A stretch of 28,889 bases of DNA. Source: DATJPD01 sp036394195 (GTDB lineage Bacteria > Pseudomonadota > Alphaproteobacteria > CACIAM-22H2). Shown piece by piece: positions 7,715-16,044 of the stretch; the stretch's first letter is position 1, and the number at the start of each line of letters is the position of its first letter. The stretch lies in assembly GCA_036394195.1 (NCBI GenBank), contig DASWFO010000008.1, positions 1-28,889 on the forward strand, given 5' to 3'. The notes under the pieces are model-generated. The model did not search any database and was not told the DNA's origin. It was given only the letters and a program-made list of their open reading frames with translations. The position numbers and the translations under genes are program-made.

Positions 7715-9238
7715 ATGAAACTCCGCCATCTCCTTCTAGCGGCGACGCTGACGACCGCCCTGGTCGCGCTGCCGCTGGTCTCGGCCGTGCGCGCCGACGA
7801 CAACGACGGTGCCAGCGACCGCCATGCGATCAAGCATGTGGTCGTCATTTTCCAGGAGAACGTGTCCTTCGATCACTATTTCGGCACGTATCCGAAGGCC
7901 CTGAATCCGGCGGGCGAGCCGGCGTTCAACGCCAAGCCCGGCACGCCTTCGGTGAACGGCTTCACCGACGGGCTGCTCAACAGCAATCCGAACCTGACCA
8001 ACCCGTTCCGCCTCGGCCGGACCCAGGTGGCGACCTGCGACCAGGACCACAACTACACCGACGAGCAGAAGGCTTTTGACGGCGGCTTGATGGACATGTT
8101 CGTCCAGAAGGTCGGCAACGGCGGCGGTGGCTGCGATCCCAAGCAGGTGATGGCCTATTTCGACGGCAACGTCGTCACCGCGCTGTGGAACTATGCCCAG
8201 AACTTCGCGATGAGTGACAATTCGTTCAACACGACGTTCGGACCGTCCACGCCCGGCGCGCTCAACCTGATCTCCGGCCAGACCCACGGGGCCAGCGGCC
8301 CCAGCACCGAGATCGCCAACGGCTCGGTGATCGGCGACCCGCAGCCGAGCTTCGACGACTGCACGACCCGCGACAACGTCGCGATGAGCGGCAAGAACGT
8401 CGGCGACCTGCTCAACGCCAAGGGCCTGACCTGGGGCTTCTTCCAGGGCGGCTTCAAGCCGACCGGCGTCAACACCACCACCGGCAAGGCGGTCTGCGGC
8501 GCCTTCCATATCGGCAGCGACGGTAAGAAGAAGGGCGACTACATCCCGCACCATCAGCCGTTCCAGTACTACCAGCAGACGGCGAATCCCCATCATCTGC
8601 CGCCGACCTCGGTCGCAGCGATCGGATCGCAGGACCAGGCGAACCATCAGTACGACATGTCGGACTTCATGGCGGCGCTGGACGCGGGCATCCTGCCGGC
8701 GGTCAGCTACCTGAAGGCGCCCGGCTATCAGGACGGCCATGCCGGCTACTCGGATCCGCTCGCCGAGCAGACCTTCGTCGTCAACGTGGTCAACCGGCTG
8801 CAGCAGATGCCGCAGTGGAATGACACAGCGATCATCATCGCCTATGACGACTCCGATGGGTGGTACGACCACGTCATGGGCCCGATCGTCATGCAGTCGC
8901 ACGACGTCAACGACGCGCTGACCGGGCCCGGCAGCTGCGGCACCGCCACCAACAGCAAATATCAGGACCGGTGCGGCTATGGCCCGCGTCTCCCGCTGCT
9001 GGTTGTCTCGCCGTTCGCCAAGAAGAACTATGTCGACAGCACTGTGACCGACCAGTCGTCGATCCTGCGCTTCGTTGAGGACGTGTTCGACCTCGGCCGG
9101 ATCGGCGACGACTCGTTCGACGCCAAAGCCGGTACGCTCGACAGCATGTTCGACTTCAGCCCCCGCGGCGACCGCAAGCTGGTTCTCGATGCCTCGACCG
9201 GACAGCCGGTCAGCACGTCGGCCCAGAACAACGACTGA
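7715..9238 (+). CDS. Secreted phosphoesterase / acid phosphatase (AcpA/PLC-type family)
   Basis: Exported hydrolase of the phosphoesterase family (PF04185 type) that includes non-haemolytic phospholipases C and the acid phosphatase AcpA. The chosen ATG at 7715 has GGGAG 7 nt upstream and begins a classic signal peptide, cleaved probably after A-V-R-A (27); the longer open frame upstream is not needed. The mature protein carries the family's first metal motif VIFQENVSFDHYFG (44-57; Glu48, Asn49), the nucleophile region FGPSTPGALN (Thr179) and the second metal motif YDDSDGWYDHV (377-387). The total of 507 residues is normal. Substrate (phosphomonoester or phospholipid) cannot be told from sequence. 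It is divergent from the T2SS operon, so it is a candidate T2SS cargo. Confidence 0.85.
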   Translation: MKLRHLLLAATLTTALVALPLVSAVRADDNDGASDRHAIKHVVVIFQENVSFDHYFGTYPKALNPAGEPAFNAKPGTPSVNGFTDGLLNSNPNLTNPFRLGRTQVATCDQDHNYTDEQKAFDGGLMDMFVQKVGNGGGGCDPKQVMAYFDGNVVTALWNYAQNFAMSDNSFNTTFGPSTPGALNLISGQTHGASGPSTEIANGSVIGDPQPSFDDCTTRDNVAMSGKNVGDLLNAKGLTWGFFQGGFKPTGVNTTTGKAVCGAFHIGSDGKKKGDYIPHHQPFQYYQQTANPHHLPPTSVAAIGSQDQANHQYDMSDFMAALDAGILPAVSYLKAPGYQDGHAGYSDPLAEQTFVVNVVNRLQQMPQWNDTAIIIAYDDSDGWYDHVMGPIVMQSHDVNDALTGPGSCGTATNSKYQDRCGYGPRLPLLVVSPFAKKNYVDSTVTDQSSILRFVEDVFDLGRIGDDSFDAKAGTLDSMFDFSPRGDRKLVLDASTGQPVSTSAQNND

Positions 9239-9262
9239 GCGTCAGCTCATAACCTCGAGCTC

Positions 9263-9294
9263 GGGGCGCAACTGCGGTTGCGCCCCGTTTTTTT
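9263..9294 (+). terminator. Intrinsic terminator after the phosphoesterase gene
   Basis: Perfect 10-bp GC-rich stem GGGGCGCAAC / GTTGCGCCCC (9263-9272 with 9277-9286), 4-nt loop, then one G and seven T residues (9288-9294). It lies 25 nt after the stop codon. Textbook rho-independent terminator. Confidence 0.93.
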
Positions 9295-9330
9295 GCGGTG
9301 AGCGCGACGCCTGCGGATGAGCGCTCCCCG

Positions 9331-9359
9331 CTGTCGTTAAATTTTAATTTACCTTTCAT
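9331..9359 (+). promoter_or_regulatory. Pho-box-like element upstream of the alkaline-phosphatase-like gene
   Basis: Three heptamers at 11-nt spacing on the gene's strand: CTGTCGT (9331-9337, 6/7 to CTGTCAT), TTTTAAT (9342-9348, 4/7) and CTTTCAT (9353-9359, 6/7), separated by AT-rich 4-nt spacers (TAAA, TTAC). This is the only AT-rich patch in the 255-nt intergenic region, in front of a gene of a phosphatase superfamily. No convincing -10 hexamer was recognised downstream. PhoB binding is inferred. Confidence 0.4.
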
Positions 9360-9455
9360 GTGGACGCCGCGCGGTGGTCACAGCGCACGCGTAACGTGTG
9401 CGTCGATAGGGTGCGGAGGCGCCCGCCCACGCACCGGACTATCGCGTCTGTAGGG

Positions 9456-9473
9456 CCCGGGCTTTCGCCCGGG
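9456..9473 (+). other. Stem-loop in the 5' leader of the alkaline-phosphatase-like gene
   Basis: Perfect 7-bp stem CCCGGGC / GCCCGGG with loop TTTC, ending 8 nt before the AGGGGAG ribosome site of the gene at 9494. No T-run follows, so it is not an intrinsic terminator. It may stabilise the mRNA or modulate translation, or be part of a dispersed repeat. Confidence 0.4.
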
Positions 9474-9493
9474 TCGAGATCAGGGGAGCATCC

Positions 9494-11647
9494 ATGACTT
9501 TGAAGCCGACAGGCAGTGCAGCGCTTTTGGCGTCGCTGCTCGGTGCGTCGCTGTTGCTGGCGGCACCGTCGCTGGCCAAGGACGGGGACAACGGAGATTC
9601 GTCCCAGGCCGAGGACCGCGGCAACGACGACTCGGGCCAGACGGCGGCTAGCTGCAAGCTGCACGCGCGGGGCAGCGAAATCCGCCAGGTCGTCTACCTC
9701 CAGTTCGACAACGTCCATTTCCGGCGCGACAACCCGAACGTGCCGTCGGACCTGGAGCAGATGCCGAACCTGCTGAATTTCCTGAAAGACCAGGGCACGG
9801 TGCTGACCAACCACCACACGCCGCTGATCTCCCACACCGCGGTCGACATCCTGACGGCGCTCTCGGGCCTCTATGGCGACCGCATGGGCGTGCCGGTCGG
9901 CAACAGCTTCCGCTATTTCAATCCGGACGGGACGACCAACGGCGCCGCCTCCTTTGCCTATTGGACCGACCCGCTCGCCGCGTTCTCGGGCCCGGCGATC
10001 ACCGACACCACGCCGCAGATGATCGGCAAGGACGGCAAGATCGCCCCGGCGCCGTGGGCGGCGTTCGCCCGCGCCGGCTGCGACGTCGGCGCGTTCTCGG
10101 TGGCCAACATCGAGTTCGAGAACGTCGGGCTCGACATCGCCACCGTATTCGGCCCGAACTCGCCGGAGGCGGCCGAGGCCAAGAGCGATCCGGCCAAGGC
10201 GCAGGCCGATTTTCTCGGCATCGCCGTGCACTGCGCGCAGAACAGCCCGCTCTGCACCGCCGGCAAGCCCGATGTGCTCACCGACGAGCCGGGCGGCTAT
10301 GTCGGCTTCAACGCCCTGTTCGGCAACAAGAACGTGCAGCCGGCGATTTCGCCGAGCGGCCCGGTCAAGGATCTCGACGGCAACGTGATCCAGGACAGCC
10401 ATGGCAATCCCGGCTTCCCCAACCTGTTCAACCCGTCGGCAACGCAGTCGCTCGGCTACGTCGCGACCATGCTGGAGTCGGGCATCCCGGTCGTCTACGG
10501 CTACATCTCCGACGCGCATGACAACCACGCCACCGGTTCCGGCACCTTCGGGCCGGGGCAGCTCGGCTATGAACAGCAGCTGCAGCAATACGACGCGGCG
10601 TTCGGCAAGTTCTTCGCCCGCCTCAAAGCGGACAACATCACGGCGCGGAACACGCTGTTCGTCGTCACGTCCGACGAAAACGACCATTTCGTCGGCGGCG
10701 CGCCGACGCCGGCCAACTGCGACGGCGTCACGGTGCCCTGCACCTATGCCCAGATCGGCGAGATCAACGCCGATTTGAGCCGGCTGGTCGCCACCCAGAA
10801 GGGCAACACGACGAAGTTCACCGTCCACTCCGACTCGGCGCCGACGGTGTACATCACGGGCAACCCGGGCCAGACCGCCCCGGTCACCCGGCAGCTCGAG
10901 CGCGACATGGCGAGCCTCACCACGCTGAACCCGATCACCGGCGCCACCGACAACCTGATGGCGGCGATGGCGGGGGTGACGCAGATGAAGCTGCTCCACA
11001 TGGTCACGGCCGACCCGGCCCGGACGCCGACGTTCACGTATTTCGGCAACGAGAACTATTTCATCTTCTCGTCGGGGCAGACAAAGAGCTGCACGCAGAC
11101 GCCGGCTTGCGTGGTCGAGCAGCCGGGGTTCGCCTGGAACCACGGCGACTTCCAGAAGGACATCACCCGCACGTTCCTCGGGCTGGTAGGCCCCGGCGTG
11201 CGGCAGTTGGGAGCGTTCGACGGCATCTTCTCCGACCATGCCGACGTCCGTCCGACCATCATGGGCCTGGTCGGCATCGAGGACGACTACGACCACGACG
11301 GCCGCGTGCTGTTCGAAGTGTTCGACGACGAAGCGGGATCGCTTCAGAGCCGGGCGCACCGCGGCACGCTGCTGCAGCTGGCGCAGGCGTACAAGGACAT
11401 CAACGCGCCGCTCGGCACGCTGGGCAAGAAGACGCTGATGATCTCGACCACCGCCCTGTCCGGTGACGACGCGACTTATGCGTTCCTCGACGCCAAGCTC
11501 GCCGGCATCACGACGCAGCGCGACGCGCTCGCGGCACAGATGATCGGGATCATCGAGGACGCGACGTTCGATCGGCGGCCGATCGACAAGCAGAAAGCAG
11601 AGTCGCTGATCGACCAGGCCAAGGCCCTGCTCGCCAGCGTTCAATAA
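9494..11647 (+). CDS. Secreted alkaline-phosphatase-superfamily protein
   Basis: Large exported hydrolase of the alkaline phosphatase / type I phosphodiesterase fold, 717 residues. The ATG follows AGGGGAG at 9482-9488. A signal peptide ends near S-L-A (about 28), followed by an acidic, low-complexity stretch (29-50). Superfamily metal and nucleophile positions can be read: Asp72 in VVYLQFDNVHF; Thr115 in LISHTAVDILTALSGLYG (nucleophile); Asp394 and His398 in VVTSDENDHF; Asp581-His582 in FSDHADVRPTIMGLVG. The C-terminal 90 residues are helical and Ala/Lys-rich. It is not a classical PhoA, and the exact substrate is unknown. It shares export signals and phosphate chemistry with its upstream neighbour, so both may be cargo of the adjacent T2SS. 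Confidence 0.8.
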   Translation: MTLKPTGSAALLASLLGASLLLAAPSLAKDGDNGDSSQAEDRGNDDSGQTAASCKLHARGSEIRQVVYLQFDNVHFRRDNPNVPSDLEQMPNLLNFLKDQGTVLTNHHTPLISHTAVDILTALSGLYGDRMGVPVGNSFRYFNPDGTTNGAASFAYWTDPLAAFSGPAITDTTPQMIGKDGKIAPAPWAAFARAGCDVGAFSVANIEFENVGLDIATVFGPNSPEAAEAKSDPAKAQADFLGIAVHCAQNSPLCTAGKPDVLTDEPGGYVGFNALFGNKNVQPAISPSGPVKDLDGNVIQDSHGNPGFPNLFNPSATQSLGYVATMLESGIPVVYGYISDAHDNHATGSGTFGPGQLGYEQQLQQYDAAFGKFFARLKADNITARNTLFVVTSDENDHFVGGAPTPANCDGVTVPCTYAQIGEINADLSRLVATQKGNTTKFTVHSDSAPTVYITGNPGQTAPVTRQLERDMASLTTLNPITGATDNLMAAMAGVTQMKLLHMVTADPARTPTFTYFGNENYFIFSSGQTKSCTQTPACVVEQPGFAWNHGDFQKDITRTFLGLVGPGVRQLGAFDGIFSDHADVRPTIMGLVGIEDDYDHDGRVLFEVFDDEAGSLQSRAHRGTLLQLAQAYKDINAPLGTLGKKTLMISTTALSGDDATYAFLDAKLAGITTQRDALAAQMIGIIEDATFDRRPIDKQKAESLIDQAKALLASVQ

Positions 11648-11658
11648 CGTCCCGCCGG

Positions 11659-11694
11659 AGCCCGTCCGCGCCAGCCGGCGCGGACGGGCTTTTT
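11659..11694 (+). terminator. Intrinsic terminator after the alkaline-phosphatase-like gene
   Basis: Perfect 14-bp stem (11659-11672 with 11677-11690), loop AGCC, followed by a T5 run (11690-11694). It starts 11 nt after the stop codon and isolates the phosphatase unit from the following HMA-like gene. Confidence 0.93.
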
Positions 11695-11763
11695 GGGGAG
11701 CCGACGCAGGATACCGCGGCGGCTGTCATCCGGCCGCAACAGAGCGCTGCTATCCGTTCCCGC

Positions 11764-12114
11764 ATGATCGAGATCGCTCATTCGATTCGGGGGCGGCTCA
11801 GGATCATCGTCCGCGACCCGCAACGCGCCGTCGAAATCCGGGCAGCGGCGCTGGCGATGTCCGCCGTGACCGCGGCGGCGCTCAACCCGGTGACGGGCAG
11901 CCTCGTCATCACCTACGAACCGGCGGCGCTCTCCGCCGACGAGTTGTGGAGCGATCTCCAGCGCTGCGTGGCATCGTTGTCCCCCACCCTGCCGGAGCGG
12001 GGCGGCCCTGGCGGCACGCCGTGGGTCGAGCCGCTGGTGGCGGCAGCCGTCAATGCGTGCGTGCGCTATGTCGTCGAACGCTCGGCGGCCCTGCTGCTGG
12101 CGGCGGTGATCTGA
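11764..12114 (+). CDS. Small HMA-like domain membrane protein without CxxC
   Basis: A 116-residue protein with an N-terminal ferredoxin-fold, heavy-metal-associated-like domain: HSIRGRLRIIV (6-16) and LNPVTGSLVITYEP (40-53), the pattern of HMA_2-type domains. There is no CxxC and no Cys in the domain, so classical soft-metal binding is not expected. A hydrophobic C-terminal segment (about 88-115) may anchor it in the membrane. The same domain pattern recurs in the convergent ATPase and in the protein at 15147-15674, so I assign it to the same system. Its last 49 nt overlap the 3' end of the ATPase gene on the other strand. Start ATG lacks a strong ribosome site. Function unknown; possibly an accessory or regulatory subunit of the pump. 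Confidence 0.65.
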   Translation: MIEIAHSIRGRLRIIVRDPQRAVEIRAAALAMSAVTAAALNPVTGSLVITYEPAALSADELWSDLQRCVASLSPTLPERGGPGGTPWVEPLVAAAVNACVRYVVERSAALLLAAVI

Positions 12115-15100
12115 GACGCCGCGGGACGCGGCCGCCGGCCGCGTTCCTTGACCGCCCCATTCAGCAGATACGGCAGCACGCCGCCCGCGATGGCGACGGC
12201 CGCATCGAGCGGACCGATTGGTGCGACACCCAGCAAACCGCGGATGCCGGGGACGACAAGTGCCGCCGCCTGGGCGGCGAACGACAGCGTCAGCGTACCG
12301 GTGAGGAGGCGGTTGGGGAGCACGGGGCTCGGTCCGCCCAGGCGCTCCGCCGGCCCGCCGTTCCGGCACGTCAAGGCGTGCAGCATCTGCCCGATCACGA
12401 GGCTGGTGAACGTCATCGTCCGGGCTTCGGCCGAGACCGCACCGTACCGAAGGGCGCCGTAAGCCGCGGCCGCCAGCGCGCCGGCGCCGATGATGGCGCC
12501 TTCGGCGGCGAGCGTGCCGAACTCGTCGCGGCGCACGATCGCCTCGCCGGCAGGGATCGGACCGCGCTCCAGGGCGCCGGCCCGCGGCGGCTCGCACGCC
12601 AGCGCAATGCCGGGCAGCACGTCCGAGATCAGGTTGATCCACAACAGCTGCATCGGCAACAGCGCATCGCCGGCGCCGGCGGCGGTCGCCGCGAAGACGA
12701 CGAAGATCTCGCTGAGATTGGTGCTCAGCAGATAATGGATCGATTTGCGGATGTTGGCATGGGTGGTCCGCCCCTGCTCCACCGCAAACGCCAGCACCGC
12801 GAGATCATCGGTCTCGAGCAGCACGTCGGCGACCTCGCGCGCGGCGTCGGCGCCGCGGCGGCCGAGGGCCACGCCAATCTCGGCGGCCTTCAGCGCCGGC
12901 CCATCGTTGACGCCGTCGCCGGTCATGGCGACGGTCGACCCGGCGCGCTGCAGCGCCTGCACGATCTGAAGCTTCTGGCCGGGGCTGACGCGCGCGAACA
13001 CATGGGCGCGCCCCGCCGCCCGCGACAGCTCGTCCGGCGTCAGGCTCTCGAAATCGGCCGCATCGAGGGTTTCGATGTCGCCGCCGGCGCTGAGCCCGAG
13101 CTCGCGGGCGACGGTGCGCGCCGTCGCCGCCTGGTCACCGGTGACCAGCACGGTGCGGATGCCGGCGCGATGGAAGGTGGCCATGAGCTCGCGCATGCCC
13201 GGCCGGACTGGATCGGCGAGGCCGGCCAGCCCGACCCAGATCAGGTTTTCGATCGGAAGCTCGGCCGGCGACAGCGCCCCCGCCGCATCGAGCGCCTGGC
13301 GGGCGAAGCCCAGAACCCTGAGCGCCGCCTCGGCCATCTCCGCGTTCGTGCGCTCGATCGCCGCCCGGCGCGCCGGGGTCAGGGCCCGCCGCCTGCCGTC
13401 GGCCTGCAACTCCCAGCGGCAGCGGGCCAGCACCTCGGACGGGCTGCCCTTGACCGTGACCAGCATCGCACCGTCGGGCGCGCCGGCGCCGGCGGGCGCG
13501 TGGACGGTGGCCATGAAGCGGTAGGCTTCGGTGCGCTGGCGAACCGCCAGAGTCGGGTGAGCGCGCCGGAGCGCCAGCACATCGATCCCAGCGCTCAGCG
13601 CGTGCTCGACCAGGGCCTTTTCGGTCGACGTGCCGTCCAGTCGCAGACCGGGCCCGCCGTTCTCGTCGACCGTTGTTTCGCTGCACAGGACTCCGATCTC
13701 GAGGAGCTTCTCGACCCGCCGGTCGAGCGTCCCGGGGTCGCGCGCCGTGTCGGCCGTCCCGCAGACGATCCGCGCCACCGCCATCTCGTTCAAGGTGACC
13801 GTGCCGGTCTTGTCGAAGCAGATCACGTCGACGGCGGCGAGGGTCTCCACCGCATCCAGCCGCCGCACCAGGACATCGCGGCGGCGCATCTCTTCGACGC
13901 CGAGCGCCAGGGTGGTGGTGGCGACGGTCGGCAGGCCTTCGGGAATCGCCGCGACGGCCAGCGACACCGCGGACCGGAACACCTGGAGCATGGCAAGGCC
14001 GCGCAGCACGCCGATGCCGAACACGCCGCCGCAGATCGCGGCCGACAGCCACACGAGCTGCCGCCCGAGCTCGCCGAGCTGGCGCTGGATCGGCGTCTCC
14101 GGCGTGCCGGCCGCCGCGATCAGCTGCTGGATCCGCCCGGCCTCGGTGTGCGCCCCCGTGGCCACGACCAGGGCGGCGCCGCTGCCGCCAGTGACGACGG
14201 TGCCGCGATAGACGAGGTTCACGCGGTCGGCCAGCGACACCCGCGCGGCGAGAGGCGACACCGTCTTGGTGACCGGCAGGCTCTCGCCGGTCAACAGCGC
14301 CTCGCTGACCGTCAGGTCGCGGGCCGAAATCACCCGTGCGTCGGCCGGAATGAGGGACCCGCGCTGCAAGAGCAGCAGATCGCCGGGGACGACGTCCGCC
14401 GCCGCAATTTCGATCGGCTGGCCGCCGCGAACGACGCGCGCGGCCGGATGGCCGGTCTGGCTGAGGCCGCGGATCGTGCGCTCGGTGCGGCTCTCGGTGA
14501 CGTAGCCGATGGCGGCGTTGAGGCCGATCACCGCGAAAATAGCCGCCGCCTCGAAGGCCACGCCGCCGGTGAGCAGCGACACCCCGGCGGCGACGGCCAG
14601 GAGGCCGACCGGCAGCGTCTGGAATTGCTCGACCATCATGGCCAGCCGCGAGCGGGCGGCGGCGGGCAACAGCGCGTTGCGGCCATGCGCGGCCAGGCGG
14701 GTGCGCGCCTCCGGCCCGGTCAGGCCGCCGGCCGCCGATGTGTCCAGCCGCACTGCGACGTCGTCGACCTCCATGGCGTGCCAGGCGGTGGTCTGCGATG
14801 CGGCTCGGCGGGGTTTCCCGCCGGGCTCATCACCGACGGGCGGTTCGTCCCGCGGCGGTTCGTCCCGCAGCGGGTCGTCCTGCAACGTCGCGGCCACGCG
14901 CTGAACGATACGGCCCAGCGGAATCGCCGGATCGAACTGCACGAGGACATTGCTGGTGACGGTGCTGACCGCGACGTCGCGGATGCCCGCGGCGGACTTG
15001 AGGCCGCGCTCGAGGCGGCGCTTGATATCAGGGCTCTGGCGGAGCCCCGCCACGTGCAGACGGGCGCGGCCCGCCACGGCGGTATGGATCGGCCGAACCG

Positions 15101-15140
15101 GCGGCGCGCCGCGCTCGGCCTCGACGGCCTGGGCGAGCAT
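12066..15140 (-). CDS. P2A-type cation-transporting ATPase with N-terminal HMA-like domain
   Basis: Membrane cation pump of 1024 residues. Core P-type motifs are TGES (284-287), PEGLP (400-404), phosphorylation site DKTGT (Asp443) and TGDGVNDGPA (from 740). The residues matching SERCA Ca2+ ligands are present at matching spacing: Glu401 (E309), Asn808 and Glu811 (N768, E771), Asn836, Ser839 and Asp840 (N796, T799, D800). This predicts Ca2+ (or similar hard cation) transport, not P1B heavy-metal export, whose CPC motif is absent. Unusually, residues about 18-72 form an HMA-like domain (AGRARLHVAG, TVTSNVLVQFDP) without CxxC, followed by a DEPPRDEPP-type acidic-proline linker (about 91-110). 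The gene starts 6 nt after the HMA-like membrane protein gene, so they form one operon. Ca2+ specificity is inferred from ligands only. Confidence 0.88.
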   Translation of the reverse strand: MLAQAVEAERGAPPVRPIHTAVAGRARLHVAGLRQSPDIKRRLERGLKSAAGIRDVAVSTVTSNVLVQFDPAIPLGRIVQRVAATLQDDPLRDEPPRDEPPVGDEPGGKPRRAASQTTAWHAMEVDDVAVRLDTSAAGGLTGPEARTRLAAHGRNALLPAAARSRLAMMVEQFQTLPVGLLAVAAGVSLLTGGVAFEAAAIFAVIGLNAAIGYVTESRTERTIRGLSQTGHPAARVVRGGQPIEIAAADVVPGDLLLLQRGSLIPADARVISARDLTVSEALLTGESLPVTKTVSPLAARVSLADRVNLVYRGTVVTGGSGAALVVATGAHTEAGRIQQLIAAAGTPETPIQRQLGELGRQLVWLSAAICGGVFGIGVLRGLAMLQVFRSAVSLAVAAIPEGLPTVATTTLALGVEEMRRRDVLVRRLDAVETLAAVDVICFDKTGTVTLNEMAVARIVCGTADTARDPGTLDRRVEKLLEIGVLCSETTVDENGGPGLRLDGTSTEKALVEHALSAGIDVLALRRAHPTLAVRQRTEAYRFMATVHAPAGAGAPDGAMLVTVKGSPSEVLARCRWELQADGRRRALTPARRAAIERTNAEMAEAALRVLGFARQALDAAGALSPAELPIENLIWVGLAGLADPVRPGMRELMATFHRAGIRTVLVTGDQAATARTVARELGLSAGGDIETLDAADFESLTPDELSRAAGRAHVFARVSPGQKLQIVQALQRAGSTVAMTGDGVNDGPALKAAEIGVALGRRGADAAREVADVLLETDDLAVLAFAVEQGRTTHANIRKSIHYLLSTNLSEIFVVFAATAAGAGDALLPMQLLWINLISDVLPGIALACEPPRAGALERGPIPAGEAIVRRDEFGTLAAEGAIIGAGALAAAAYGALRYGAVSAEARTMTFTSLVIGQMLHALTCRNGGPAERLGGPSPVLPNRLLTGTLTLSFAAQAAALVVPGIRGLLGVAPIGPLDAAVAIAGGVLPYLLNGAVKERGRRPRPAASQITAASSRAAERSTT

Positions 15141-15146
15141 TCCCGA

Positions 15147-15674
15147 TTACGGATCGACCGGGACGGAGGGAATGTCCGGTCCGACGCCGTTCGGCCACAG
15201 GCGCAACAGTTCGGCGGCGTACCACAGAAGGCTGAAGGCCGGCGCCCGGACATTGCCGCGATACATCTCGATAATTCCGGCAAGCACCAACGCGATAAAC
15301 ATCAGGGAGCGCAGGTCGAGGGCGCCACCCGTGAGCCGCCGTATCCAGTCGTTGAGCGAGTGCGCCGTCTCGCGCGCGCTATCCACGATCGGCAGCGCTG
15401 GACGGCGCGACCGCTCGGCGTCCCGGATTTCGAACAGATCGCATTGCTGCACGTGAGCGAAGGCCGCGGCCGCGTCGCCGAAAAAGATCAGGACGCTCGC
15501 CGTCAGCGGATTGACGCGCACCTCTTCGATGCCGGGCCAGCCGCCCACGCGCTGCCGGACGGCGACGAAGAACTCGTCGTCGTTGCGCCGCTCCGGAATG
15601 CGGAGCCTCACCCGGCCGGGCGTCAGATGGGCGACAAACGCCGGGGACCGCTCAGCCAGGGCCGGTTCCGTCAT
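15147..15674 (-). CDS. HMA-like domain membrane protein of the ATPase operon
   Basis: A 175-residue protein. The N-terminal part (about 15-70) is an HMA_2-like domain with HLTPGRVRLRIPERR and VRVNPLTASVLIFF; no CxxC metal site. A linker (about 75-115) leads to a hydrophobic region with probably one or two membrane segments (LMFIALVLAGIIEMY and SLLWYAAELLRLW). Only one Cys (about residue 79) is present. The ATG overlaps the stop of the upstream DUF5132-like gene by 4 nt (ATGA) and the TAA lies 6 nt before the ATPase start, so it is tightly coupled to both. Likely an accessory subunit of the P-type ATPase; the molecular role is unknown. Confidence 0.7.
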   Translation of the reverse strand: MTEPALAERSPAFVAHLTPGRVRLRIPERRNDDEFFVAVRQRVGGWPGIEEVRVNPLTASVLIFFGDAAAAFAHVQQCDLFEIRDAERSRRPALPIVDSARETAHSLNDWIRRLTGGALDLRSLMFIALVLAGIIEMYRGNVRAPAFSLLWYAAELLRLWPNGVGPDIPSVPVDP

Positions 15675-15973
15675 TCGGCGGCCCTCCCCGCCCCGTTCGC
15701 CGCTTCACTCAGCGACGAATCCGTATAGCCGGGGCCCTGCTTGCGCTCCGCCTCGGCTTCGGCCACCAGGTCGGTGACGTTCTCGGACAGTTCGGCCGCC
15801 AACTCGCGGCCGCGCTCGAAGGCGCTCAGCCCGGCCTTGATGGCCTCCTTCGCGGCCGGCCTCAACCCGCCAGCCCCGGAGGACGATGACGACCACAGGT
15901 AGGACGCGAACCACCCGCCGGCCGCGCCGGCAACGAAGGCCGTCAACACGCGGCCGCTGACCAGTCTCGCCAT
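15671..15973 (-). CDS. DUF5132-like small membrane protein, first copy
   Basis: A 100-residue protein with an N-terminal membrane segment (about 8-26, VLTAFVAGAAGGWFASYLW) and an amphipathic helical stretch LRPAAKEAIKAGLSAFERGRE...VTDLVAEAEAE (about 37-76). That stretch aligns with the neighbouring protein at 16045-16314, so the two are paralogues, probably of the DUF5132 family. AGGGGAAA lies 5-10 nt before the ATG at 15973. The stop overlaps the HMA-like gene start by 4 nt. The C-terminal 25 residues are polar. The family has no established function; in this locus it probably works with the ATPase. Confidence 0.65.
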   Translation of the reverse strand: MARLVSGRVLTAFVAGAAGGWFASYLWSSSSSGAGGLRPAAKEAIKAGLSAFERGRELAAELSENVTDLVAEAEAERKQGPGYTDSSLSEAANGAGRAAE

Positions 15974-16044
15974 GGCTTTCCCCTGCGCAGTTCGCGCCAG
16001 CCGCGGTTATGATCCGCAACCCGCTTCGGGCATTGTGTGAGACC

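Noticed and set aside
9356..11644. 762-codon minus-strand open frame
   Set aside because: Antisense shadow of the alkaline-phosphatase-like gene, whose signal peptide, ribosome site, catalytic motifs and terminators fix the coding strand.
11946..15728. 1260-codon open frame on the plus strand
   Set aside because: It lies antisense to the ATPase and its upstream genes. It shows no domain, has His/Arg/Gly-rich shadow composition, and results from high GC.
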